Assembly (NCBI GenBank): GCA_005878385.1
Contig: VBMN01000037.1
Span: 1-36,712 of the forward strand
DNA: 36,712 nt
DNA from: Methanobacteriota archaeon
Lineage (GTDB): Archaea > Thermoplasmatota > Thermoplasmata > RBG-16-68-12
Direction: 5' to 3'
In this document: piece by piece, positions 18,003 to 26,656 of the stretch
How positions within the stretch are numbered: position 1 is the first letter of the stretch
Layout of the letters: each line of letters opens with the position of its first letter
Position numbers and translations under genes: made by a program
The notes under the pieces: generated by a model
Told to the model about the DNA's origin: nothing
Seen by the model: the letters and a program-made list of their open reading frames with translations, nothing else
Database searches by the model: none

Positions 18003-18437
18003 CTATCGGCCGCGCTCGACCTGGCCGCGGAGCCGGTCCAAGATGTCGTGGTCTTCCTCGGCCATCATGCGGTTCATCATTCCGCTCACGAGCCGGAACA
18101 GGCCTTTGCCCGACATCTGCGCTGCGTAGTGGACCTCGGTGCCGCCCTCCTTCGGGGCGAGCGTGAACGTCATCTGTCCCTTCATCGCCCTCCCGTTCAC
18201 TTGGAGCCCGAGTTGCGAGGGCGGCCGGTACAAGGCGACCTGAATCGCGGACTCCATCGTCCGCTTCCCTGCCTTCCGCGTCTCCTTCCACGCGGTCCCA
18301 AGTCGGAACGGACCGGGCGTCACGTTGTCGATGTTCTGGACGGCAGGCATCCACTGTTTCGTCTGCCCGAGGTCCGCGAGGACGGAGAAGACGCGTTCGG
18401 GAGTCGCGCGGATGACCGCGGTTCTCGTGAAGGACAT
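18003..18437 (-). CDS. SRPBCC-fold protein (CoxG/polyketide cyclase-like)
   Basis: AVIRATPERVFSVLADLGQTKQWMPAVQNI...GTAWKETRKAG... Confidence 0.8.
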   Translation of the reverse strand: MSFTRTAVIRATPERVFSVLADLGQTKQWMPAVQNIDNVTPGPFRLGTAWKETRKAGKRTMESAIQVALYRPPSQLGLQVNGRAMKGQMTFTLAPKEGGTEVHYAAQMSGKGLFRLVSGMMNRMMAEEDHDILDRLRGQVERGR

Positions 18438-18565
18438 GGGCCCATCGAGAGAGTTGGGGCCTATTAAACCAACCGCCGATGGTCCTTTGTCAACCCCCCG
18501 ATCGCCGGCGAACTTTGATGCCGGGGACGCCTCATCGGTCCGGGCGTCAGAAGGGACGACATCGG

Positions 18566-19573
18566 ATGCTGGAGAGCCTTTTCCTCTCGGCGGGATCGAT
18601 CGCCGTTGGATTCCTGCTCCTGAACCAAGGCGCGAAGTTCATCACGGACAACGCGACGCGGATCTCGGGCCGAATTGGACGCAGCCGCTTTGTGTTCGGC
18701 GCGCTGTTCGTGTCGACGCTCTCCGCCTTGCCGGAACTCCTGGTCAGCGGGATCGCCGCCGGGGAGGGAAGTCCCGACATCGCCCTGGGAAACGCCCTTG
18801 CCTCGACGGTCGTGACGATCGCCTTCGTGATCGGCGTGAGCGCTCTCGTTCGGCCGATCAAGACATCGAAAGAAATCGTGCTGCGCGATGCCGTGTTCCT
18901 CGCTATTGTGAGCCTCGTGGCGGCCACCCTCCTGTTGGACGGCAACCTGACCCAATACGAGGGCGTGGCCTTGATCGCCCTGTTCGTGCCGTACATCTTG
19001 AACCTCGCGATCTCCCAGCGGACCGGGCCCACGGAAGAGATCGAGGAGCGGGTCGAGGACATGACGATCGGACTCGAGTTCACGGGTTGGATCTTCGGCC
19101 GGAAGGTCGAGGTCCGGGCGGGACTGAGTTGGCTGGTCTTCGGTGTCCTCTGGTCTGTGATGGGAGCCCAGTTCCTGGTCCAAGGCGCGATCAGCCTCTC
19201 GACCGCCGTCGGGATGAGCCCTTGGTTCATCGGGATCACGTTAGTGGCCCTCGGCACGTCATTGCCCGACATCGCAGCCGCCTACCACGCGACGCGCCGC
19301 GGTTACACGGACCTGGTCCTCGGCGAAGGCATCGGCGCCGCGGTGGTGACGACGCTTCTCACCCTCGGCATGATTGGAATCCTCAGGCCCTCGACCCATT
19401 CCGTCGGCTTGTTGCTGCCGGTCGTCGCGGCGATGGTCTTCACGTCGTTCCTCCTTCTCGCTCTCATGCTGGGAGGATGGCGGATCACGTCCCGAGCGGG
19501 GGCCGTCCTGACCTCGAGCTACTTCGCCATGGTCGCACTGAATGTGTTCTGGATCCGCGGCGGCCTTCCTTGA
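18566..19573 (+). CDS. CaCA-family (sodium/calcium exchanger-like) membrane protein
   Basis: Two internally related TM repeats: STLSALPELLVSGIAAGEGSPDIALGNALAST and ALGTSLPDIAAAYHATRRGYTDLVLGEGIGAA. Confidence 0.8.
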   Translation: MLESLFLSAGSIAVGFLLLNQGAKFITDNATRISGRIGRSRFVFGALFVSTLSALPELLVSGIAAGEGSPDIALGNALASTVVTIAFVIGVSALVRPIKTSKEIVLRDAVFLAIVSLVAATLLLDGNLTQYEGVALIALFVPYILNLAISQRTGPTEEIEERVEDMTIGLEFTGWIFGRKVEVRAGLSWLVFGVLWSVMGAQFLVQGAISLSTAVGMSPWFIGITLVALGTSLPDIAAAYHATRRGYTDLVLGEGIGAAVVTTLLTLGMIGILRPSTHSVGLLLPVVAAMVFTSFLLLALMLGGWRITSRAGAVLTSSYFAMVALNVFWIRGGLP

Positions 19574-20323
19574 TCAGTAGACGGCGCCGCAGCGGACGCA
19601 GGTGAGCTTCCCGTCGCCACGGGCGACCAGTTGCCCGCCGCAGGCCGTGCAGAATTTCATCTCCTTCACGAGTTGCCCTTGCTCGTCCCAGCTGTGCTGC
19701 GGCCAGCCGCCACCGGGAGCGGGTGCCTGCCCGGGCCAACCTCCCGGGGCGGGAGCGGCCTGCACACCCGGAGGCGCGGGCGGGGGCGCGTGGGGCATCG
19801 GTGCCGGCGGCATCGTCATCGGATGCGGTCCGGCGTGTTGCATCATCCGGAACTGTTCCTCCATGTACGCCCCCTGATCGACCCGCGTGACGGTGGTCCG
19901 CGCGATTCGGTCGAAGAGTCGCTGACGTGGATCGCCTTGCGTGGCGGCTCCAACGAGGCCATCAATGAGGACGAACGGAGGGAAGACTTTCGAGAGATTC
20001 CGCACCACAGCGTGCACAATGTCGAGGTTCCGGTCGATGGCGACGACTCGGAGGGCGAGGATCTTCTTGCCGATCGTGCCGGCGAAAATCGTTTCGAGGA
20101 GGACCGAATAGACGAACCAGATCGTCCCCCAGAAAAGCAGGATGAACCACAAAGCCCAGCCGAGAAAGCCGAGGGGGATCGCGAAGAACAGGCCGACGAC
20201 GATGACCACCACGGCGTCGAACACGAACGCGATGAAGCGGCGAATCCAGTGCTCTTGCAGAGCCGGATTGTGGCCAATCAAATCGAATGCCGACGGCATA
20301 TCTGACCCATCCGGGGGCGACAT
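19574..20323 (-). CDS. RDD-family membrane protein with Pro-rich linker and C-terminal zinc ribbon
   Basis: WIRRFIAFVFDAVVVIVVG...GTIGKKILALRVV...; PAPMPHAPPPAPPGVQAAPAPGG linker; CTACGG...LTCVRCG. Confidence 0.85.
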   Translation of the reverse strand: MSPPDGSDMPSAFDLIGHNPALQEHWIRRFIAFVFDAVVVIVVGLFFAIPLGFLGWALWFILLFWGTIWFVYSVLLETIFAGTIGKKILALRVVAIDRNLDIVHAVVRNLSKVFPPFVLIDGLVGAATQGDPRQRLFDRIARTTVTRVDQGAYMEEQFRMMQHAGPHPMTMPPAPMPHAPPPAPPGVQAAPAPGGWPGQAPAPGGGWPQHSWDEQGQLVKEMKFCTACGGQLVARGDGKLTCVRCGAVY

Positions 20324-20380
20324 ATCGGAGAGGTCTTCATAAACATATGGGCAAAAGCTTCCCGGGAGAAAGTGGGGAAA

Positions 20381-21061
20381 TCATTCCCCGGAGTCGGTCG
20401 ATGAATCCGGTGACAATTCCTCCTCGACGTGCTTGGATCGGCGGAGGAACTCGTTCGGGATTTCCTTCGATGTGTAGACGGTTTTCCCGGCTTTGTGGAT
20501 CACGACGCCGGACTCACGCGCCGTCTTCGCGTCGATTTCGAGGATCACGGGCTGGGCGATTCGGACCCGTCCGGCCTCGAGCGCGGCTGCGAACGTCGCG
20601 CTCAAGTGAACCATCTTTCGGTCGGAAGGACGCAATCCGGCCTCCATGAGCAGATGGCTTTCTTCCTCCGTCGTGGGATAGTACAACACGTCGGGGATGC
20701 CTTCCGTTGGCAGGTCCAGGTCGAGGTCCTTCGAGTGCCCGTAGGTCGCGCGGATCTTCCCGTCGTCGAACTGGTATCGGCCCTTCGGGTCCGTCTCAAT
20801 CAAGCCGACGACGTGATGCTGCCGAAGGAAGCGGAACCGACGGTTCCGAATTTGTACCGCCGTCAAGAAGTCCCGAAGGTCGACCCACCCGTGCGCGTCC
20901 ATCTCGAGGCCGTATCGTTCCGGAAAGTGCCGCAGGACGCCGGCCATCGTCCGTCCGAGGATCTCGACCTCTTCGTCGTTCAGGAGGAATTTGCCCTCGT
21001 CCCCGCAATGGGGACAGAACTCCTCGCGGAAGTAACCATGAGAACGACATTCCTTCAGCAT
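20381..21061 (-). CDS. kptA: RNA 2'-phosphotransferase, with N-terminal zinc-finger segment
   Basis: CRSHGYFREEFCPHCG N-term; LRHFPERYGLEMDAHGWVDLRDFL; YGHSKDLDL; LYYPTTEEESHLLMEAGLRPSDRKMVHLS. Confidence 0.9.
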   Translation of the reverse strand: MLKECRSHGYFREEFCPHCGDEGKFLLNDEEVEILGRTMAGVLRHFPERYGLEMDAHGWVDLRDFLTAVQIRNRRFRFLRQHHVVGLIETDPKGRYQFDDGKIRATYGHSKDLDLDLPTEGIPDVLYYPTTEEESHLLMEAGLRPSDRKMVHLSATFAAALEAGRVRIAQPVILEIDAKTARESGVVIHKAGKTVYTSKEIPNEFLRRSKHVEEELSPDSSTDSGE

Positions 21062-21097
21062 CGTCCCCTCCTGGGTTGCTTGGTATTCGCCGTCGGT

Positions 21098-21937
21098 TTA
21101 TGAAGTTTCGTCCTCCCGGTCCGAGTCGAGATCCGCCTCTCGGACGATGCGCAATCCGAGCGCCTCGAGACGTTTTTCGATGGCCCGGACCTCCGGTTTC
21201 GGAAGGGTTTTGCGGTGGAGGTAGGCGAGGGTCGCTCCGTCGGTCCGCTCGAGTGCGCGTTCCACCAGGTTGGACGACCCCTTTCCCAGGGCATACGTTG
21301 GGATGAGGTGTCCGAAGGCGATCCTCTTTCGGAGGGCGAGGTCCGTGTGTCGCGGCATGTAGTGGCCGCCTCCGAGTCCAATCGCGATCGGGGCCTCGAG
21401 AGGGCGGAGGTCAAGCAAGACGCGCGCGATGGCCCGGGAGGCCTCGCGATCCTCCCATTCCCGCTCCGTGCTCCCCTGCTCGATGTAGAACGTCGGAGAG
21501 GCGAGATACGGACCATGATGCGTCGCCTCGAACGTGACCTCGTAGGAGAGAGCCTTCCCGGCTGGACGAAGGCGGCGAAGGGCGGCGGTCATCCATCGCG
21601 GTGCCGATGGAACGAGGGTCTCCGGCTGGCCTCCGAACTCCGCCGTCCCCGAATTTCCAATCGGATGGACCGTGAGGCTCGGACGACCACTCTCGGACCG
21701 ATGTTTCGACAAGTATACAACGAGGTCGACCTGCTCGTCGAACGAGGATTCGAGATCGCGGTCAAGGTGGTCCCGGTACAAGTGGACCTCCGGAATCGTG
21801 AGGAGGATCATATCTCGGATTCGCCACGCTTCCCGGCCGCCGAATGGTTCCTCCCGCGTCCACGAGGCGAGGCGGAGGAGCTCCTCCCTCTGCCGAAGAC
21901 CCGCCTCGTCTCCCTCCGACGCAACGAGGAACCGCAT
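21098..21937 (-). CDS. dtdA: D-aminoacyl-tRNA deacylase (archaeal DtdA/GEK1 type)
   Basis: DLVVYLSKHRSESGRPSLTVHPIGN...EVTFEATHHGPYLASPTFYIEQGST...IGLGGGHYMPRHTDLALRKRIAFGHLIPTYAL. Confidence 0.93.
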   Translation of the reverse strand: MRFLVASEGDEAGLRQREELLRLASWTREEPFGGREAWRIRDMILLTIPEVHLYRDHLDRDLESSFDEQVDLVVYLSKHRSESGRPSLTVHPIGNSGTAEFGGQPETLVPSAPRWMTAALRRLRPAGKALSYEVTFEATHHGPYLASPTFYIEQGSTEREWEDREASRAIARVLLDLRPLEAPIAIGLGGGHYMPRHTDLALRKRIAFGHLIPTYALGKGSSNLVERALERTDGATLAYLHRKTLPKPEVRAIEKRLEALGLRIVREADLDSDREDETS

Positions 21938-22032
21938 ATGCCTGGTGAGCGCGATGGCCCCGCATGGTCTTTCTCCCGCGGTGTTCGCGCACAAACTTTA
22001 TCTGGGCCCCTCCGGTACGCCGCAAGGACGCC

Positions 22033-22383
22033 ATGGTCACGGTCACCTTCCTCTCCTCCGTCCAAGATTTTCAGGAGGGCCGGATCCAGGAGGTCGCGGA
22101 ACGACTCGGGAAGGATCATCCGGAATGGACCGTCAATGTGGTCCCGCCCGAAGGGAGCACACCCCTCCTTAAGAGGTACAAACTGCAGTTCGGTCCCGCC
22201 ATCCTCGTGAACGACCGGATCGAGTTCGTCGGGATCCCGCGGTACCGGATGCTCGTCGAGCGGGTTTCCCTCGTCGCCGCCGGCCGAATCTCTCCCCGGA
22301 CCGCCCAGCCCCCTCCCACGCCGACACCCACGGCGGCCGTCAAGCCCCCGGCGCCCACGAATCCAACCCCGCCTCCCGGATGA
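22033..22383 (+). CDS. Small thioredoxin-fold-like protein lacking CxxC, with Pro/Thr-rich tail
   Basis: MVTVTFLSSVQDF...VAERLGKDHPEWTVNVVPPEGSTPLLKRYKLQFGPAILVNDRIEFVGIP; tail PPPTPTPTAAVKPPAPTNPTPPPG. Confidence 0.6.
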   Translation: MVTVTFLSSVQDFQEGRIQEVAERLGKDHPEWTVNVVPPEGSTPLLKRYKLQFGPAILVNDRIEFVGIPRYRMLVERVSLVAAGRISPRTAQPPPTPTPTAAVKPPAPTNPTPPPG

Positions 22384-22563
22384 ACGCAGCCAGTTCCATG
22401 CACGAGACGCATTCATCGTGACATGAGCTGTGTTCGTTTTCCCCGAGAAAATCCGTCCTCGCTCGAAAACTATATGAAATCTCGGATGCATTTCTTCCAC
22501 AGTGGGTTGACACCGAACCGCGCGAAAGGCCGCGTGGTCCGGGAGGAAGGCGAAGATTCCCTC

Positions 22564-22992
22564 ATGAGTATCGAGGACGAGTTCGAAGAGACCCGGCGGG
22601 CGCTTCACCGAATGCTGAAGGACGCCTTCGAGGGCAAGCTCGGGGTGTTCCGCGAACCGTTCATCTACGGCTTCACGACCCGATCGCGGGAGGCGCGGCT
22701 CGAGACCCCACGTCCCGCCTTGGAAGGCGAAGAGATCCGGACTCGGGATCCCCTCGTCGATGTGATCCTCACGGAATCGGCGATCTTCCTCACGGCCGAG
22801 ATGGCGGGCGTCTCGCGCGAAGGCATCCGGGTCCGGCTCGACGAGGGCAAACTGGTCCTCCAAGGAGACGGGGACCGCTCCTACTTCACCGTCGTCGACC
22901 TTCCGCTAGACGCCGACCGCGACACCCTGAAGTACACCTATACCAATGGCGTCCTCGACGTGGTGATTGCCCGGAAGCGGGCCTTCAACTGA
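22564..22992 (+). CDS. Hsp20/alpha-crystallin family small heat-shock protein
   Basis: DVILTESAIFLTAEMAGVSREGIRVRLDEGKLVLQGDGDRSYFTVVDLPLDADRDTLKYTYTNGVLDVVIARK. Confidence 0.85.
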   Translation: MSIEDEFEETRRALHRMLKDAFEGKLGVFREPFIYGFTTRSREARLETPRPALEGEEIRTRDPLVDVILTESAIFLTAEMAGVSREGIRVRLDEGKLVLQGDGDRSYFTVVDLPLDADRDTLKYTYTNGVLDVVIARKRAFN

Positions 22993-23123
22993 GGCCTTCC
23001 GTTCGGGCAAGCCGGCGCGGGGGTTCGGAGATTCCGGCCGCGGACAAGTTCGAACGAAGACTGAAACGACTCCGGAGGATCGAGGCCGGGTACCGCGCGG
23101 AGATCCGTCGCGCCCAGCACGCG

Positions 23124-23261
23124 ATGAAAGATGCGACCGTGGACCGCCTGAAGGCCGAACGGAAATTCGAACGCCTCCGGGCGAAACTCGAGGGGAAGAT
23201 CGAGCGGGTCCAGCCGAAGATCAAGGCGCTCACAAACCTGGTGTCCGAGCGCAAGTCGTGA
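23124..23261 (+). CDS. Short, highly charged coiled-coil-like ORF (start uncertain; frame open further upstream)
   Basis: Open frame DKFERRLKRLRRIEAGYRAEIRRAQHAMKDATVDRLKAERKFERLRAKLEGKIERVQPKIKALTNLVSERKS*; the only ATG in frame is 23124. Confidence 0.35.
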   Translation: MKDATVDRLKAERKFERLRAKLEGKIERVQPKIKALTNLVSERKS

Positions 23262-23300
23262 TCCCGCGAAGGCTATGAACGCGCCCGGCCATCCGGCCTC

Positions 23301-24140
23301 GTGGGCGGAGCGCGTGAGCGCGCGATCATTCTCGAGGACATCGCCTCAAAGGTCCGGGGGTGCACGCTCTGTCGTCTACACCAGAGCCGAACCTGTGCGG
23401 TTCCTGGAGAAGGCCCGATCGACGCCCACGTGTTCCTAATCGGCGAAGCGCCCGGTCGGCAGGAGGACGCGGCCGGTCAGCCCTTCGTCGGGTCCGCGGG
23501 CAAAGTGCTCAACAAAGCTCTCGCGGCCGCCCGGCTTTCGCGGGAGGATGTCTTCATCACGAACGTGGTCAAGTGTCGACCCCCTGCGAACCGTGCTCCG
23601 ACGGCGGACGAGATCGAGGCGTGTCGTCCGTATCTTCGGAGCCAGATTGAAGCCGTTCGGCCGAGGGTTCTTGTCAGCCTCGGATCCACCGCACTTCGGA
23701 TGAACGCGGAGGGCCGCATCCTTCTGCTCCGGAAGTCGGGAGAGCAGATCTGGTGCCTACCGAAGGGCACGCTAGAACCGGGTGAGACCACCGAAGAGAC
23801 CGCAGTCCGAGAGGTCCACGAGGAGACGGGCCTGCACGTGAAGTTGCTCGGTCCCCTGACAGAGGTCCGATATGCCTTCTACTGGCCTCCGGACGGAGTG
23901 AACGTGGACAAAACGGTCACCTATTTTCTCGCCACACCAATCGGCGGCCGAGTCAAGCCGGAGCCGGGATTTGACGAAGGCCGTTGGGTCACTCGAACGG
24001 AGGCGATGAAGCTGCTCCACTGGCCGAACGACCGCGAGATAGTCACTCGCGCCTTCGACGCGACGCGCTCGCTCGGACCTAGCGGAGGAAGCCGCGGATC
24101 TTCTCCAGGGGCCAAGCGTTCAGCACGTCGTTCGCGGTGA
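23301..24140 (+). CDS. Chimeric ORF: N-terminal part of family-4 uracil-DNA glycosylase fused to NUDIX hydrolase domain
   Basis: UDG part: CTLCRLHQSR, GEAPGRQEDAAGQPFVGSAGKVL, NVVKCRPPANRAP, EIEACRPYL; switches at about STALRM to NAEGRILLLRK...KGTLEPGETTEETAVREVHEETGL (NUDIX box). Confidence 0.85.
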   Translation: MGGARERAIILEDIASKVRGCTLCRLHQSRTCAVPGEGPIDAHVFLIGEAPGRQEDAAGQPFVGSAGKVLNKALAAARLSREDVFITNVVKCRPPANRAPTADEIEACRPYLRSQIEAVRPRVLVSLGSTALRMNAEGRILLLRKSGEQIWCLPKGTLEPGETTEETAVREVHEETGLHVKLLGPLTEVRYAFYWPPDGVNVDKTVTYFLATPIGGRVKPEPGFDEGRWVTRTEAMKLLHWPNDREIVTRAFDATRSLGPSGGSRGSSPGAKRSARRSR

Positions 24141-25794
24141 GCCAGGCCCGACGCGCCGTCCCGACACCAAAATGCATCCAGGCCAAGTGTCCCTTCGCGT
24201 GGCTGTCGGTGTCCACCGCGATCGTGCAACCCGCGTTCTTCGCGGCCCGGGCCTGGGTGCCGTTGAGGTCCATCCGGTCCGGGTATGCGTCGATCTCGAT
24301 CGCGGTACCAGCCTTCGCGCAGGTCGCATAGATTTCGTCGAGGTCGACCTGAATCGGATCCCTCTGACCGATCTTGCGCGTCGTCGGGTGAGCGAGGATG
24401 TTGACGTAGGGATTGCGCACCGCCGCGCTGAGGCGCGCGGTCATATCCTTGATCGGAAGCGTGAACCGGGAATGGACGGCCCCGATCACGAAGTCGAATT
24501 CCTTGAGCACTTCGTCCGGATAGTCCATTTCTCCGCCGTCGAGAATGTCGCACTCCGTGCCGAACAAGATCGTGAAGCCCTGCCGCTCCCGGTTCAACTC
24601 GCGAAAGCGATCGCGGCGGGCCAGCGCCTTCTCCGCGGTCAGGCCGAAGGCCACCGCGGAAGACACGGAATGGTCCGAGATTCCGACGAAACCATATCCC
24701 AGGGACCTGGCTTGATCGACCATCGTCTCCAGCGAATCGACTCCGTCCGTCGCGTTCGTATGAACGTGAAATTCCCCGTGGACGTCCCCGTCTTCCACCA
24801 GTCGCGGGAGTTCCCCTTTCATCGCGAGTTCGATCTCGCCCTGGTCCTCGCGCATCTCGGGCGAGATCCACGAAAGCCCAAGGGCCGAGTACACGCTCTC
24901 TTCCGTCTCGCCCGCAATCTTGGAATCGTCGCGAAAGATCCCGTACTCGTTCAACGTGAGGCCGCGCTTTTGCGCCATCGTCCGCAGATGGATGTTGTGG
25001 TCTTTCGAGCCCGTGTCATACTGAAGGGCCGCCCCCCAGCTCCCGGGCTCGACGATCCGCAGGTCGACCTGGATGAACCGGTCCTCGGCGTCTAAGAGGA
25101 CGACCGATTTCGACTCGCCCGCCGCGAGGACCTCGCGGACCCCCGGCATCGTGGTGAATGCCTCCGCGACCGCTCGCGGGTTGTCCGTCGTGGCGAGGAT
25201 GTCGATGTCGTGCACGGTCTCCTTCATCCGCCGCAGACTCCCGGCCGCCGCCAGCTCCTTGACCGGGGCTCGCTTCCGCAGGTAGTCGGTCACCGCCGCC
25301 GCGACCACATGCGCGTGCGCGAGCAGGAAAATGCTCTCCCCTTCCTTGAGGAGCTCGATACTTCGGAGGATTTTTTCTTCCGTCTTCTCGCCGAACCCCT
25401 TGACGCGGCTCAGCCGATGGGTCTGGGCGGCCTTGCGCAACGTCTCGATGTCCGTGATGCCCAGTTCCTGCCAGAGGAGCTTCACCTTCTTCGGACCGAT
25501 TCCCCGCACCCGCAGCATGTCAAGGAGCCCGGGCGGGAACTTCGCACGGAGTTCCTCGTGGTACCCGATCTTGGCCGTCGTCACGTATTCCTCGATCTTC
25601 TCCGCGAGGGCCGCGCCGATGCCCGGGATCGAGGCCACCCGCCCCTCCCGGACCAGGTCTTCCACGTCCTCGGTGAGTGCCTCGAGCTGCCGCGCGGCGC
25701 GTCGATATGAGATGATGCGGAACGCGTCTTCCCCGAGGATGTCGAGCATGTCCGCGATTTCGTTGAACCGATCGGAAATCTCCTGGTTCTTCAC
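24079..25794 (-). CDS. polX: DNA polymerase X family protein with C-terminal PHP domain
   Basis: HhH region SIPGIGAALAEKIEEYV/VRGIGPKKVKLLW, Pol motif AGSLRRMKETVHDIDIL, PHP motifs FHVHTNATDGVDS...HPTTRKIG...DTDSHAKG; GTG start. Confidence 0.93.
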   Translation of the reverse strand: MKNQEISDRFNEIADMLDILGEDAFRIISYRRAARQLEALTEDVEDLVREGRVASIPGIGAALAEKIEEYVTTAKIGYHEELRAKFPPGLLDMLRVRGIGPKKVKLLWQELGITDIETLRKAAQTHRLSRVKGFGEKTEEKILRSIELLKEGESIFLLAHAHVVAAAVTDYLRKRAPVKELAAAGSLRRMKETVHDIDILATTDNPRAVAEAFTTMPGVREVLAAGESKSVVLLDAEDRFIQVDLRIVEPGSWGAALQYDTGSKDHNIHLRTMAQKRGLTLNEYGIFRDDSKIAGETEESVYSALGLSWISPEMREDQGEIELAMKGELPRLVEDGDVHGEFHVHTNATDGVDSLETMVDQARSLGYGFVGISDHSVSSAVAFGLTAEKALARRDRFRELNRERQGFTILFGTECDILDGGEMDYPDEVLKEFDFVIGAVHSRFTLPIKDMTARLSAAVRNPYVNILAHPTTRKIGQRDPIQVDLDEIYATCAKAGTAIEIDAYPDRMDLNGTQARAAKNAGCTIAVDTDSHAKGHLAWMHFGVGTARRAWLTANDVLNAWPLEKIRGFLR

Positions 25795-25820
25795 GCGCCG
25801 TAGCGATGCCCCGCGTCCGG

Positions 25821-25830
25821 CTTTATAGTT
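25821..25830. promoter_or_regulatory. Single TATA-like element centrally placed between divergent polX and DUF72 gene
   Basis: CTTTATAGTT at 25821-25830; GTG starts lie about 27 bp (25852, +) and 31 bp (25794, -) from its centre. Confidence 0.5.
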
Positions 25831-25851
25831 TCTTGCGTCCTTCGGCGGCCC

Positions 25852-26601
25852 GTGATCTGGACCGGTACCTGCGGTTTCGGCCGTCGTCAGACGGAGGGCA
25901 TGCGGGACCTTACCGCGGTCGAAATCCAAGAGACGTTCTACCGACCGGTGTCGGTGGAGCGTGCGGCCAAGTGGCGGGCCCTTGCCCCCCCGGAGTTCCA
26001 GTTCGCGGTGAAGGCATCCCAATTCATCACGCACGAGGCTACGTCGCCTACTTACCGCCGCTCAGGCCGCGTGATCCCGGCCGGCGAGCGCTCGGCGTAC
26101 GGACACTTCCAAGACTCCGCTCCCGTGCGCGAAGGGGGGGAGGCGACCCGCGCCGTGGCCGAGGCGCTAGGGGCCCAGGTGATTGTATTCCAAACTCCCG
26201 CGTCCTTCGGTCCGACCGATGCGAACCGGACGGCCCTGTTCCGTTTCTTCGAATCCATCCGAGCGGACGCGATTAAAGCGATCGAGTTGCGCGGGGGATG
26301 GGCCACGCATCTCGTCGCGCGGATTTGTGAGGAGATCGGACTCGTCCACGCGGTCGATCCGTTTGACAAGGAACCCGCGACGTATGGCCTCGCATACTTC
26401 CGTCTGCACGGCAGCCCTCCGGGTCCCTCGATGTATCGGTACACATACACGGACGCGGATCTGCATCGGCTGAAAACGATCTGCGACGAATACGACGATT
26501 CCTACGTGATGTTCGACAACCTCTCCATGCACTCGGACGCCCTCCGATTCCAACGGATCCTCGCGACTTCGACCGGAGAGCCGGGTCCCGTTCACGAATG
26601 A
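25852..26601 (+). CDS. DUF72 family protein
   Basis: IWTGTCGFGRRQTE...VEIQETFYRPVSVERAAKWRALAPPEFQFAVKASQFITHE...AYFRLHGSP; GTG start. Confidence 0.9.
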   Translation: MIWTGTCGFGRRQTEGMRDLTAVEIQETFYRPVSVERAAKWRALAPPEFQFAVKASQFITHEATSPTYRRSGRVIPAGERSAYGHFQDSAPVREGGEATRAVAEALGAQVIVFQTPASFGPTDANRTALFRFFESIRADAIKAIELRGGWATHLVARICEEIGLVHAVDPFDKEPATYGLAYFRLHGSPPGPSMYRYTYTDADLHRLKTICDEYDDSYVMFDNLSMHSDALRFQRILATSTGEPGPVHE

Positions 26602-26656
26602 CAGCGAGACGGAAACGTATGTATAGAGGGCGCCTCAGTGTCGAGCCGGTTCCACG

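Noticed and set aside
18325-19605. 426-aa plus-strand ORF overlapping the CaCA exchanger
   Set aside because: Out-of-frame translation with R/G/D-rich composition; the alternative frame has coherent TM helices.
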